Source: Microbacterium terricola (GTDB taxonomy: Bacteria; Actinomycetota; Actinomycetes; Actinomycetales; Microbacteriaceae). From it: a DNA stretch of 64,000 nt. Under the pieces are notes generated by a model. That model ran no database searches, was not told the origin of the DNA, and saw only the letters and a list, made by a program, of their open reading frames with translations. Below, piece by piece: positions 51,813-60,665 of the stretch (positions are counted from its first letter, which is position 1; every line of letters starts with the position of its first letter). The DNA lies in the NCBI RefSeq assembly GCF_027943945.1, contig NZ_AP027141.1:3187509-3251508 (forward strand), in the 5' to 3' direction. The position numbers and the translations under genes are program-made.

Positions 51813-53957
51813 ATGACCATGACCCACCCCCCTTCGGGCACGACCGGACTCCGGCGCCGCGCCGGAGCGCGCGCCGCCGGCCTGATCGGCGCGGTGCTGC
51901 TCGCGGTCGCCCCGGTGATCGCTCCGGCCGCGAGCGCCGACACGGCGACACCGACTCCCACGCCCACCCCGACCCTGTCGGGGGTCGTGAGCTTCACGCT
52001 CGCTCCGATCGGGAACGGCATCGTCGACGCGGGCGACCCGCTCGCCGTCTCGGTCGCGATCGACAACGGGACGGATGCCGTCGTCCCCCGCACCCCCGTC
52101 ACCCTCTCCCTCGGCACCCGGACCCTCGCCGATCGGGATGCCCTGACGCGCTGGCTCGCCGGCGGCACGTCCGGCGTGACGACCACCGAGCTGGACGACG
52201 ACACCATCCCGGCCGTGGAGCCTGGTGGATCGCAGGTCGCCGGCATCGGCATCGACCCCGACGACGACGCGCTCACGGACCTCGAGCCCGGCGTGTACCC
52301 GCTGCTGGCGTCGTACAAGAGGATCGGCGGCAGCTCGGGCAAGGCCACGAGCGTCATCGTCGTGCCCGACGATGGTGAGGAGACCGACGTCGCCCTGGTG
52401 GTGCCGATCACCGCCCCCGTGACCACGGCCGGCCTCCTCACCGCCGAACAGCTCACCGCGCTCACCGGACCGGACGGATCGCTGACCGCCCTGCTCGACG
52501 CGGTGGCGGGCACGCCCGCGGTGCTGGCGGTCGATCCGGCGATCCCCGCCGCGATCCGCGTGCTGGGCACGAGCGCGCCCGAGTCGGCCACGGCCTGGCT
52601 CGACCGTCTCCTCGCCCTCGGCAACACCCGGTTCGCCCTGCAGTTCGGCGACGCCGACGCTGGCGTGCAGATGCAGGCAGGGCTCGAGAGTCTCGCCCAG
52701 CCGACCTCGTTGCAGGCGTATATGGCCGCGGAGGACTTCATCCCGGTGCCGGAGGAGAGCCCCTCGCCGTCGCCGACGCCGAGCCCGGAGGCGACCGAGA
52801 CCGACGCGTCGGCGCCCGTGTATCCCGAACTCGACGCCCTCCTCGACATCGGCGCGAGCTCCGACCCCCTGCTCTGGCCGGCCACGACATCCGTGAGTCC
52901 CGAGACCGTCGCCGCCTTCGGCGCCCTGCGGATCGACGACGAGACCGTGACCGCGATCATCCCGTCGGACGCCACCGCCGCCGGCACCGAGGGAGCGACG
53001 GTCACCGGTCACGCCGTCTCGGGCGACGCCGACCTGCTCGTCGTGGACGCCGACGTCTCTGCGGCGCTCGCGGAGGCCGCGGAGCTCGAAGCCGGCGCGG
53101 AGCGCAGCGCGGAGCTCACCGCCGCGACCGCATATCTCGCGCTCGCGACGACCGAGGCCGACGGAGCACCCCTGGTGGTGGGTCTCGGACGGGGCGACGG
53201 CCGCTCCGTCGTGTCGCTGCGCGCCGCCATCACCGCGGTGACCCGCGCCCCTGGCGTCTCGCCGGCGTCGCTGGGCTCCGTGCTCGGTGCCCCCGCCGTC
53301 GACGTCACCGTCGCCGACACCGATGCGGAGACGGAGCAGGCGGCCACGGCATCCGCTCTCTTCGCCGACGAGGTCGACCTCGGCGACTTCGCCACCATCC
53401 TCGACGATCCGACGCTCCTGACCGGGCCACAGCGTGCCGAGATCCTGCAGATCCTCGCCGTGTCGTGGACCGAGGCGCCCGAGTGGGAGGCCGCACTCGC
53501 CGCCCATCGCGAGGCCACCGCCACCACCATCGATGCCGTCGGGATCGTCGAGCCGACGTCGATCCAGCTGCTCAGCGCCGGCGCCGATCTGCCGGTCTGG
53601 GTGCGCAACGACCTGCCCTACCCCGCCAACGTCACGCTGTACGCCGTCGCCGACGACGTGCGCCTCGACGTCACCGAGGCCACCGAGGTCGTCGCCGGCC
53701 CCGCCAGCAACACCGCGGTCAAGGTTCCCGTCCAGGCACGGGTGGGCAGCGGACAGGTGACCGTCGAGCTGCAGCTGCGCAGCCCCGCGCAGGTCGTCAT
53801 CGGCGACACGCAGTACGCCGACGTCACCGTGCGCGCCGACTGGGAGAGCATAGGCCTGGTCATCCTCGGCGTGCTGGTGGGCGGTCTGCTCGTCGTCGGG
53901 CTGGTGCGCACCGTGCTGCGACGCCGCAAGGCGCGGGCCGAGGAGGACGCAGAGTGA
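51813..53957 (+). CDS. DUF6049 family secreted/membrane-anchored protein
   Basis: Cell-surface protein of 714 aa. A signal peptide covers about residues 12-43 (ending ASAD), followed by a Thr-Pro repeat (TPTPTPTPT) and a long extracellular part with a second Ser-Pro linker near residue 320. One transmembrane segment at about 680-703 (LVILGVLVGGLLVVGLV) and a short basic cytoplasmic tail end the protein. This is the DUF6049 protein that precedes murJ in actinobacteria, with a proposed role near peptidoglycan export. AGGAGCGAAACCTC precedes the ATG; the stop overlaps murJ by 4 nt. Confidence 0.9.
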   Translation: MTMTHPPSGTTGLRRRAGARAAGLIGAVLLAVAPVIAPAASADTATPTPTPTPTLSGVVSFTLAPIGNGIVDAGDPLAVSVAIDNGTDAVVPRTPVTLSLGTRTLADRDALTRWLAGGTSGVTTTELDDDTIPAVEPGGSQVAGIGIDPDDDALTDLEPGVYPLLASYKRIGGSSGKATSVIVVPDDGEETDVALVVPITAPVTTAGLLTAEQLTALTGPDGSLTALLDAVAGTPAVLAVDPAIPAAIRVLGTSAPESATAWLDRLLALGNTRFALQFGDADAGVQMQAGLESLAQPTSLQAYMAAEDFIPVPEESPSPSPTPSPEATETDASAPVYPELDALLDIGASSDPLLWPATTSVSPETVAAFGALRIDDETVTAIIPSDATAAGTEGATVTGHAVSGDADLLVVDADVSAALAEAAELEAGAERSAELTAATAYLALATTEADGAPLVVGLGRGDGRSVVSLRAAITAVTRAPGVSPASLGSVLGAPAVDVTVADTDAETEQAATASALFADEVDLGDFATILDDPTLLTGPQRAEILQILAVSWTEAPEWEAALAAHREATATTIDAVGIVEPTSIQLLSAGADLPVWVRNDLPYPANVTLYAVADDVRLDVTEATEVVAGPASNTAVKVPVQARVGSGQVTVELQLRSPAQVVIGDTQYADVTVRADWESIGLVILGVLVGGLLVVGLVRTVLRRRKARAEEDAE

Positions 53958-55555
53958 GCGGCATAGGACGCGCCAGCAGCCTCATCGCCGCCGGGACGAT
54001 CGTCTCGCGGCTGACCGGTTTCGTCCGCTCGATCGTGCTGGTGTCCGCCGTCGGCGCCACCACGGGCGCCGGCAACGCGTTCGCCACCGCCAACCAGCTC
54101 CCGAACAACATCTACGCGATCATCTCGACCGGCCTGCTGACCGCGGTGATCGTGCCGCAGATCGTCAAGTCCGCCGGGCACGACGACGGCGGACGCGCCT
54201 TCATCTCCAAGCTCTTCACGCTCGGCACGGTGGTGCTGCTGGTCACGGCGACACTCGCGACCATCGCCGCGCCGTGGCTCGTGCAGCTGTACGCGCCGCA
54301 CTATCCGCCGGCGCAGCAGGCGCTCGCAACCTCGTTCGCCTACTGGTGCCTGCCGCAGATCCTGTTCTACGGCCTGTACGCGATGGTCGGCGAGGCGCTC
54401 AACGCCCGGCGGGTGTTCGGCCCCTTCACCTGGGCGCCCATCGTCAACAACCTCGTGTCGATCACGGGATTCACCTTCTTCATCATCGTGTTCGGGCAGA
54501 GCGGCGCAGTGTCGGACTGGACGCCCACGATGGTCGCGCTGATGGGCGCGACCGCTACCGCCGGGATCGTCGTGCAGGCCGGCATCCTGTTCCTGTTCTG
54601 GCGCCGCACCGGACTGCACGTGCGGCCGGACTTCCGCTGGCACGGTGTCGGCCTCGCCCAGATCGGCCGTCTCGCGGGCTGGACCTTCCTGATGGTCCTC
54701 GCCGGCCAGCTCGCCGGCCTCGTGCAGGCGCAGGTGCTCTCGGCCGCCGCCGAGGAGTACCCCGGTGTGATGGTCACGCAGAACGCATGGCTGCTGTTCA
54801 TGCTCCCGTACTCGATCATCGTGCTGTCCATCGGGACCCCGTATTTCACGCAGCTGAGCGAGCACGCTCATGCGGGCCGCGACGACGACGTGCGGGCGGA
54901 CATCGGTCGCAGCATCCGCACGCTCGGGCTGTTCATCGTGATCGCGACCGCGGCCCTCGCCGTCGCTGCCGTGCCCGCCTCGCGCATCTTCACGGACAGC
55001 GTCGCCGAGGCGCAGGCCGCGGCCGGAGTGCTGCTGTGCTTCCTCGTCGCCCTCGTGCCGCTCGCGGTGCTGTTCGTCATCCAGCGCACCTTCTACGCCT
55101 ACGACGACACCCGGACCCCGTTCGCGTTCACGCTGGTGCAGTGCGCTCTGGTGGTCGTGACCGCGCTGGCCGCGCAGGCCTGGCTCCCCGTGGAGCAGCT
55201 GGCGGCCGGACTCGCCCTGGGGCAGTCGCTGGCGAGCGTCGTGCAGGTCGTGATCGCCACCTGGCTGCTGCAGCGCCGCCTCGGCGGGCTGCGGATCGGA
55301 TCGTGGATGCTGGCGCTCGGCCGCTTCGTCCTGGCCGCTCTGCCCGCGGCCGCTGCGGGCTGGCTGACGTACGTGCTGCTGGGCGGCGCGGAGGGCTGGA
55401 CGGTCTCGAGCAAGCTGCTCGGGGCACTCGGGGCCGCCATCATCGGCACGGTCTCGCTCGCCGTCTACATCGGGTTCCTCGCGCTTCTGCGGGTGCCTGA
55501 GCTGGCCCCCGCTCTGGCACTCGCGCGGCGGCTCCTGCCCGGCCGCCGCGGCTGA
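53954..55555 (+). CDS. murJ: Lipid II flippase MurJ
   Basis: Membrane protein of 533 aa, about 14 segments, that flips lipid II for peptidoglycan synthesis. The start GIGRASSLIAAGTIVSRLTGFVR and NQLPNNIYAIISTGLLTAVIVPQIVK near residue 40-70 are classic MviN features. The C-terminal pseudokinase tail found in the mycobacterial MurJ is absent. GTG start with AGGAGGACGCA upstream, overlapping the DUF6049 stop by 4 nt, so the two are co-translated. Confidence 0.95.
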   Translation: MSGIGRASSLIAAGTIVSRLTGFVRSIVLVSAVGATTGAGNAFATANQLPNNIYAIISTGLLTAVIVPQIVKSAGHDDGGRAFISKLFTLGTVVLLVTATLATIAAPWLVQLYAPHYPPAQQALATSFAYWCLPQILFYGLYAMVGEALNARRVFGPFTWAPIVNNLVSITGFTFFIIVFGQSGAVSDWTPTMVALMGATATAGIVVQAGILFLFWRRTGLHVRPDFRWHGVGLAQIGRLAGWTFLMVLAGQLAGLVQAQVLSAAAEEYPGVMVTQNAWLLFMLPYSIIVLSIGTPYFTQLSEHAHAGRDDDVRADIGRSIRTLGLFIVIATAALAVAAVPASRIFTDSVAEAQAAAGVLLCFLVALVPLAVLFVIQRTFYAYDDTRTPFAFTLVQCALVVVTALAAQAWLPVEQLAAGLALGQSLASVVQVVIATWLLQRRLGGLRIGSWMLALGRFVLAALPAAAAGWLTYVLLGGAEGWTVSSKLLGALGAAIIGTVSLAVYIGFLALLRVPELAPALALARRLLPGRRG

Positions 55556-55678
55556 GCCCGCAATCCGCCGCGAGGCACCGATCGGCGGAATGCCCCGCGG
55601 TTACGATGTGTTGAGTCATCCGGGCGCTCACGCGTCCGAACCCGGGCGCGGACGCGTCCGAAACGAGGGAGAAGCGCA

Positions 55679-56665
55679 GTGCGTCAGGTCATCATCATCG
55701 GGTCGGGGCCGGCTGGATACACCGCCGCCATCTACGCGGCACGGGCGAACCTCGAGCCGCTCGTGCTCGCGAGTTCCGTCGAAGCCGGCGGCGAGCTGAT
55801 GAACACCACCGAGGTCGAGAACTTCCCGGGGTTCCCCGAGGGGATCCAGGGTCCTGAGCTGATGACGAAGATGCAGGAGCAGGCCGAGCGCTTCGGCGCC
55901 GAGATCGTCTACGACGACGTGACCGCCCTGGAGCTCGACGGCCCGGTCAAGCGGGTGACGCTCGGCAGCGGCGCGTCGCACGAGGCCGCATCGATCGTGT
56001 TCGCCACAGGGTCCGCCCCCCGCAAGATCGGGATCGAGGGCGAGAGCCGCCTGTCCGGCCGTGGTGTGTCGTACTGCGCCACCTGCGACGGCTTCTTCTT
56101 CCGCGAGCGGGTGATCGCGGTCGTCGGCGGCGGCGACTCGGCGATGGAGGAAGCCACCTTCCTCACCAAGTTCGCCTCGAAGGTCTACGTCATCCACCGC
56201 CGCGAGGAGCTGCGCGCGTCGAAGATCATGCAGGAGCGTGCCTTCGCCAACGAGAAGATCGAGTTCATCTGGAACAGCGCCGTCGCCGACATCCTCGGCG
56301 AGGACGCCGTCACCGGCGTCGTGCTCGAATCGACCGTCGACGGGACCCGCACCGAGCTGCCCCTCGACGGCGTCTTCGTCGCGATCGGCAACGACCCCCG
56401 CACGCACCTCGTGCACGAGCAGCTCGACCTCACGCCGCACGGTACGGTCTGGGTCGACGGGCGCTCGTCGCGCACCTCGGTGCCGGGTGTCTTCGCCGCC
56501 GGCGACGTGATCGACCCGACATACCGGCAGGCCGTCACCGCCGCGGGCAGCGGCACGGTCGCGGCGCTCGATGTCGAGCACTACCTCGCCGGTCTCGGTG
56601 AAGCAGGCGTGCCCGACGTCGTCGGCGACCCGATCGCCGGGCTCGCCGAAGCCGACGCCGCCTGA
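55679..56665 (+). CDS. trxB: Thioredoxin-disulfide reductase
   Basis: FAD- and NADPH-dependent reductase of thioredoxin; 328 aa. The FAD motif GSGPAGYTAAIYAARA is at residues 8-23, the redox-active CATC at 133-136 and the NADPH-binding GGGDSAMEEATFL near 150. The C-terminal FAD contact GDVIDPTYRQAVTAAGSG is present. The start is GTG with GAGGGAGAAGCGCA upstream. trxA follows 60 bp later in the same direction. Confidence 0.97.
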   Translation: MRQVIIIGSGPAGYTAAIYAARANLEPLVLASSVEAGGELMNTTEVENFPGFPEGIQGPELMTKMQEQAERFGAEIVYDDVTALELDGPVKRVTLGSGASHEAASIVFATGSAPRKIGIEGESRLSGRGVSYCATCDGFFFRERVIAVVGGGDSAMEEATFLTKFASKVYVIHRREELRASKIMQERAFANEKIEFIWNSAVADILGEDAVTGVVLESTVDGTRTELPLDGVFVAIGNDPRTHLVHEQLDLTPHGTVWVDGRSSRTSVPGVFAAGDVIDPTYRQAVTAAGSGTVAALDVEHYLAGLGEAGVPDVVGDPIAGLAEADAA

Positions 56666-56725
56666 GGAACACTCGCGCAGCTCTCGCTGTTGCACTGAAG
56701 ACAGACTTCCCACCGAAGGAGAATC

Positions 56726-57049
56726 ATGACCGCCAACGCCACCACCTCGGCCACCTGGGAGCAGGACGTGCTGAAGGCCGAAGGACCTGTGCTCGTCGAC
56801 TTCTGGGCGGAGTGGTGCGGGCCGTGCCGCATGGTCTCGCCCATCCTCGACGAGATCCAGTCCGAGCACAGTGACAAGATCACCGTGCTCAAGCTGAACG
56901 TCGACGAGAACCCCGATCTGGCGATGAAGTACCAGATCACCTCGATCCCGGCCATGAAGGTGTTCAACCAGGGCCAGGTCGAGACGACGATCATCGGCGC
57001 CAAGCCGAAGTTCGCTCTCGAGAAGGACCTCGCCGCGTACATCGCGTAG
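56726..57049 (+). CDS. trxA: Thioredoxin
   Basis: Disulfide reductant of 107 aa. The active site WCGPC has Cys31 and Cys34, and the cis-proline segment SIPAMKVF is at the usual place. It is reduced by the TrxB encoded 60 bp upstream. GAAGGAGAATC gives a strong ribosome binding site. A clear intrinsic terminator follows. Confidence 0.98.
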   Translation: MTANATTSATWEQDVLKAEGPVLVDFWAEWCGPCRMVSPILDEIQSEHSDKITVLKLNVDENPDLAMKYQITSIPAMKVFNQGQVETTIIGAKPKFALEKDLAAYIA

Positions 57050-57065
57050 TCCACTCAGACGCGGA

Positions 57066-57105
57066 GCCCCTGATCAGAACTCCTGATCAGGGGCTTCTTC
57101 TGTTC
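57066..57105 (+). terminator. Intrinsic terminator after trxA
   Basis: GCCCCTGATCAG (57066-57077) and CTGATCAGGGGC (57083-57094) form a perfect 12-bp stem with a 5-nt loop, followed by TTCTTCTGTT. It separates trxA from a convergent gene and is the best formed terminator in the window. Confidence 0.92.
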
Positions 57106-57136
57106 CATGCCGATTCGGGCATGGGGGCATGTGGCG

Positions 57137-57478
57137 CTAGCCGGCCTCCGCGCGGGTCACCGCATCCCACCTGCGATGCGTGTTCGTCTCGAGCAGTCGC
57201 CAGACCGCACGGGTGAGAGGCGGGTAGTCCAGCGCGATCTGCCGGAGCACCCGGTAATGACGGGCCGCATTGGGCCGGGCGCCGTCATTCGCGGCGATGT
57301 TCTCCGCGCGCAGCATGAGCACGACGAGTTCGTCTACGGTGGGCAGCTCATCCATGAACTCCCACGGGTCTTCGCCGCCGCGCAGACGCTCGTAGATCAG
57401 GACGGAGAGCTCGTCACCCGCTTCGGCGCGAAGGACTTCCAGACTGGCCCGCCGCTGCGGGGTGTCCTCGTGCGCCAT
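57137..57478 (-). CDS. Conserved hypothetical protein downstream of parB
   Basis: Soluble, charged protein of 113 aa with no membrane segment. Helical throughout, with PWEFMDELPTVDELVVLMLRAENIAANDG in the middle and HYRVLRQIALDYPPLTRAVWRLLETNTHRRWD near the end. I do not recognise a family. It lies 19 bp after parB on the same strand and is probably co-transcribed with parA and parB, so a link with chromosome segregation is possible but unproven. Confidence 0.8.
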   Translation of the reverse strand: MAHEDTPQRRASLEVLRAEAGDELSVLIYERLRGGEDPWEFMDELPTVDELVVLMLRAENIAANDGARPNAARHYRVLRQIALDYPPLTRAVWRLLETNTHRRWDAVTRAEAG

Positions 57479-57497
57479 CTCTCCAGGGTACGCCGCT

Positions 57498-58481
57498 CTA
57501 CAGGTCGCCGTAGCCCGACTGTCCGAGTTCCTCGAGGATGCGGTTCAGATCCTGGATGCTGGCGAAATCAATGTTGATCTGGCCTTTTCGTGCGCTCAGG
57601 CTGATCTTGACCCGCGTGTTGAGGCGGTCGCCGAGTCGTCCGGCGAGGTCGTCGAGGTGGGCGCGACGAGCACCGGCCTGGGGCTTGCTGGCCTTGGTGC
57701 TGCGCGCATCCGGGAGCTTGGATGCGGCCTCGGCGGCGCGTACGGAGAGGTCCTCGTTGACGATCTTGTCGGCGAGGCGCTGCATGGCCTCCGGGGTGTC
57801 GAGCGAGAGGATAGCCCGCGCATGGCCGGCGGAGATGACGCCCGCGGCGACCCGCTGCTGCACCGGCATGGGCAGCTTCAGCAGGCGGATGGTGTTGCTG
57901 ATCTGAGGACGCGAGCGTCCGATCCGGGTGGCGAGCTCTTCCTGCGTGATGCCGAAGTCCTCGAGCAGCTGCTGGTAGGCGGAGGCTTCTTCCAGGGGGT
58001 TCAGCTCGGAGCGGTGCAGGTTCTCCAGCAGCGCGTCGCGCAGGAGGTGCTCGTCGGAGGTGTCGCGCACGACGGCGGGGATCGAGGTGAGGCCGGCTTC
58101 GCGCGAGGCGCGGGTGCGGCGCTCGCCCATGATCAGCTCGTAGGTGCCCTCACCGGTGTCGCGAACGACAACGGGCTGGAGAACGCCGAACTCGCGCACG
58201 CTGTGGACCAGCTCGGCGAGGTCTTCCTCGTCGAAGTGCGTGCGGGGCTGACGGGGGTTCGGGACGATGCTGTGCGGGTCGATGTGGACCAGGCGTGCAC
58301 CGGGCACGGCGACGAGGTCTTCGGCCGGCTCCGCGGTGGTCTCGGTGTCGTCTGGGCGATCGACGACGGCGGTCGCCGTGGGGGCGCCGGGGAAGAACAC
58401 GTCGACGGGACGCGCCTCGGTCGCCTCGCTCGTGGGGATGAGAGCCCCGATCCCCCGGCCCAGTCCGCTTCGCTTGGCCAT
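57498..58481 (-). CDS. parB: Chromosome partitioning protein ParB
   Basis: Centromere-binding CTPase clamp of 327 aa. The CTP-binding motif GERRTRASREAG lies near residue 118, followed by the helix-turn-helix DFGITQEELATRIGRSRPQISNTIRLLKLP around 165-195. A C-terminal dimerisation region ends RILEELG. An N-terminal basic tail (MAKRSGLGRGIGAL) is the usual ParA-activating segment. It overlaps parA by 1 nt. Its target sites (parS) are found at five positions within 59421-61308. Confidence 0.97.
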   Translation of the reverse strand: MAKRSGLGRGIGALIPTSEATEARPVDVFFPGAPTATAVVDRPDDTETTAEPAEDLVAVPGARLVHIDPHSIVPNPRQPRTHFDEEDLAELVHSVREFGVLQPVVVRDTGEGTYELIMGERRTRASREAGLTSIPAVVRDTSDEHLLRDALLENLHRSELNPLEEASAYQQLLEDFGITQEELATRIGRSRPQISNTIRLLKLPMPVQQRVAAGVISAGHARAILSLDTPEAMQRLADKIVNEDLSVRAAEAASKLPDARSTKASKPQAGARRAHLDDLAGRLGDRLNTRVKISLSARKGQINIDFASIQDLNRILEELGQSGYGDL

Positions 58482-59428
58482 TACGAGCCCCCTTCGTTCG
58501 CTGCTGCACCGCTGGTTGCGGCCTCACGCTGGATGATCTCGACCGCGGCCTCGCGATAGGCGATGGCGCCGGCCGACTGCCCGTCGTACGCGATCACGGT
58601 CTGGCCGAAGCTCGGCGCCTCCGACACCCGCACGGAGCGCGGAATCACGGTCTTCAGCACCTCGTTCGGGAAGTGCTCGCGCACCTCTTCCGCCACCTGC
58701 TGCGCGAGGCGGGTGCGGCCGTCGTACATCGTCAGGATGATCGTGGACAGATGCAGAGCGGGATTCAGGTGCTTCTGGATCATGCGCACCGTGCCGAGCA
58801 GCTGGCTCAGGCCTTCGAGTGCGTAGTACTCGCACTGGATCGGGATGAGCAGCTCGTGAGCGGCCGTGAACGCGTTGATCGTCAGCAGCCCCAGCGACGG
58901 CGGGCAGTCGATGATGACGAAATCGATGCGCTCCGTCGTGTTCGCGAGGTACTCGTCGAGCGCGGTCTTGAGCCGGTGCTCACGCGCCACCTGCGAGACG
59001 AGTTCGATCTCGGCGCCGGCCAGGTGGATGGTGCTCGGCGCGCAGAGCAGGTTCGGCGACTCGGGGCTCACCTGGATGATGTCCGCGATGGGGAAGTCGT
59101 CGATGAGCATGTCGTAGACACTCGGGATGTCGGCCGTGTGAGGCACACCCAGGGCCGTGGACGCGTTTCCCTGCGGATCGAGGTCGATCACCAGGACCTT
59201 GGCGCCTACCTGCGCGAGCGAGGAGGCGATGTTGACGGCGGTGGTCGTCTTGCCGACTCCGCCCTTCTGGTTGGAGATCGTGATGACGCGGGTGCGGCCG
59301 GGAAGGGTGATCTCGGCGGCTTCGAGCGCGCGGCGCCGGGCGGACAGATCCGCGATCTCACGCGCCAGCGGGGTGTCGCCAAGCGAGAAGGGGGATGCGG
59401 ACGGCTCGACGTTGTCGGCCTGTTTCAC
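58481..59428 (-). CDS. parA: Chromosome partitioning ATPase ParA
   Basis: Walker-type ATPase of about 315 aa that moves ParB-bound origins. The deviant Walker A NQKGGVGKTTT has Lys60, and DFVIIDCPPSLG is Walker B. The GTG at 59428 lies inside a perfect parS site and has GAGGGAG at a normal distance; a GTG at 59437 is an alternative. ParB bound there would cover the start region and could autoregulate parAB. A long upstream reading frame through the repeats was rejected. Confidence 0.95.
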   Translation of the reverse strand: MKQADNVEPSASPFSLGDTPLAREIADLSARRRALEAAEITLPGRTRVITISNQKGGVGKTTTAVNIASSLAQVGAKVLVIDLDPQGNASTALGVPHTADIPSVYDMLIDDFPIADIIQVSPESPNLLCAPSTIHLAGAEIELVSQVAREHRLKTALDEYLANTTERIDFVIIDCPPSLGLLTINAFTAAHELLIPIQCEYYALEGLSQLLGTVRMIQKHLNPALHLSTIILTMYDGRTRLAQQVAEEVREHFPNEVLKTVIPRSVRVSEAPSFGQTVIAYDGQSAGAIAYREAAVEIIQREAATSGAAANEGGS

Positions 59429-59436
59429 GTGAAACA
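59421..59436. promoter_or_regulatory. parS site 1
   Basis: Perfect 16-bp parS palindrome TGTTTCACGTGAAACA, overlapping the parA start codon. Confidence 0.95.
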
Positions 59437-59512
59437 CTCTCCCTCGCGCATACCCCAAACCATCACAGTCCACTCTATCCCGCCCCCGCCGTTCACCCCG
59501 CCCCGCCCCGCT

Positions 59513-59640
59513 GTCGAGTAGGCGGCTCCGCCTCATCCGCAGGTCGAGTAAGCGGCGAAGCCTCATCCGCAGGTCGAGTAGGCGACTCAGCCTCATCCGC
59601 AGGTCGAGTAGGCGACTCAGCCTCATCCGCAGGTCGAGTA
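59513..59640. repeat. 30-bp tandem repeat, four copies plus part of a fifth
   Basis: Units start GTCGAGTAGGCG at 59513, 59543, 59573, 59603 and 59633, each ending with CCTCATCCGCAG except the last, which continues into the complete palindromic element. The period is exactly 30 bp, so the array keeps the reading frame and gives a false repeated peptide LLDLRMRL on the minus strand. Confidence 0.85.
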
Positions 59641-59984
59641 GGCGGCGAAGCCGCCGTATCGAGACCAGTGCCAGTGTTTCGATACGCGCCACTCCGTGCC
59701 GCGACTCAACCCGCGGAAACACTGTCAACCTCCGCAGGTCGAGTAGGCGGCTCCGCCGCCGTATCGAGACCAGCTCCGATGGTTTCGATACGCGCCACTC
59801 CGTGCCGCGACTCAACCAACGCGGCACCCGTCAACCTCCGCAGGTCGAGTAGGCGGCTCCGCCGCCGTATCGAGACCATCGCCTGCTCGCGTTGCCGACA
59901 ATGTGTGTTTCACGTGAAACATCCGGGCGTCCAGCACTCAAGGCCCGCTGGTCGAGTAGGCGGCGAAGCCGCCGTATCGAGACC
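59633..59984. repeat. Palindromic repeat cluster, family C (left block)
   Basis: Alternating arms GTCGAGTAGGCGGC..GCCGTATCGAGACCA (from 59633, 59738, 59844 and 59951) and TTTCGATACGCGCCACTC..ACTCAACC (from 59677 and 59783). Opposite arms are reverse complements, giving long hairpins. I know close relatives of this element as dispersed repeats in Microbacteriaceae. A perfect parS site lies inside the block at 59906. Confidence 0.8.
59906..59921. promoter_or_regulatory. parS site 2
   Basis: Perfect 16-bp TGTTTCACGTGAAACA, between two copies of the family C repeat. Confidence 0.95.
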
Positions 59985-59999
59985 AACACTCATCCACCC

Positions 60000-60302
60000 T
60001 CACCCTGACTCACTCCGCCGCAATCGCTTCGGCTTCTTGCTCAACGCCGGCAGGACCTCCCAATGGCCGGTGATCAGTGCGATGCGTTTTGCCCGACCCC
60101 AACCCTGGACCTGCTTCTCCCGTCGGTACGCCTCATCGATCCGGTCGAACTCCTCGAAGTACGCGAGCCGCACAGGCAGCCGGTGTCGGGTGTACTCGGC
60201 ACCTTCGCCCAGCTCGTGCTGCAGGAGCCGTTGCTCCAAGTTCCAAGCACTGCCGACGTAGAAGGAGTGGTCACTGCACTCAAGGATGTACATGAAAGGC
60301 AT
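60000..60302 (-). CDS. GIY-YIG nuclease family protein
   Basis: Single-domain protein of 100 aa (97 if the ATG at 60293 is used). The GIY-YIG core appears as MYILECSDHSFYVGSAWNLEQRLLQHELG, with Tyr of the first motif, YVGS as the second, and the conserved Arg and His. YTRHRLPVRLAYFEEFDRIDEAYRREKQVQGWGRAKR completes the UPF0213/YhbQ pattern. Such small proteins may be DNA repair or mobile nucleases; function is unproven. It stands alone, with family C palindromes and parS sites on both sides. Confidence 0.9.
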   Translation of the reverse strand: MPFMYILECSDHSFYVGSAWNLEQRLLQHELGEGAEYTRHRLPVRLAYFEEFDRIDEAYRREKQVQGWGRAKRIALITGHWEVLPALSKKPKRLRRSESG

Positions 60303-60398
60303 ACGCTCACCCTCGCCTCGTCGGTGTGCCTCTGCGCAGTGGAGGGGCAGGTGGGGGAGAACAAGCCGCGTGATCGTGGCTGGGGAGAAGCGGAGGGT

Positions 60399-60414
60399 TG
60401 TTTCACGTGAAACA
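60399..60414. promoter_or_regulatory. parS site 3
   Basis: Perfect 16-bp TGTTTCACGTGAAACA between the GIY-YIG gene and the right repeat block. Confidence 0.95.
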
Positions 60415-60422
60415 ACGCCGGG

Positions 60423-60640
60423 TGTGGTTTCGATACGCTTCGCTACTCAACCAGCGCGACACGTACCGCTGGTCGAGTAGGCGGCGAAGCCGACGTATCG
60501 AGACCACCGCCGTTTCACGTGAAACATCGACGCGCATTGGTTTCGATACGCTCCGCTACTCAACCAGCGGGACCGAGCTACTCAACCAGCGGTGGCGAGA
60601 CTGAGTCACTCAACCCGCGGAACCGAGCAGCTCAACCAGC
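60423..60640. repeat. Palindromic repeat cluster, family C (right block)
   Basis: GGTTTCGATACGCTTCGCTA..CTCAACCAGCG from about 60426 pairs with CGCTGGTCGAGTAGGCGGCG..TATCGAGACC ending about 60506. A second TTTCGATACGCTCCGCTACTC starts at 60541, followed by short degenerate copies of CTCAACCAGCGG up to about 60640. A parS site lies in the middle. The region 60303-60665 holds no gene. Confidence 0.78.
60511..60526. promoter_or_regulatory. parS site 4 (one mismatch)
   Basis: CGTTTCACGTGAAACA differs from the perfect palindrome only at the first base. It lies between two arms of the family C repeat. Confidence 0.88.
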
Positions 60641-60665
60641 CGCAGCGGCACCGCTGCTGCGACTG

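Noticed and set aside
59513..59640. CRISPR array
   Set aside because: The 30-bp units are directly adjacent with no unique spacers, and no cas genes are present.
59395..60261. Reading frames through the repeat block with repeated LLDLRMRL-like or RVGGSA-like peptides
   Set aside because: The repeated peptides come from 30-bp tandem DNA repeats and palindromes; no ribosome binding site and a better explanation as non-coding repeats and parS sites.
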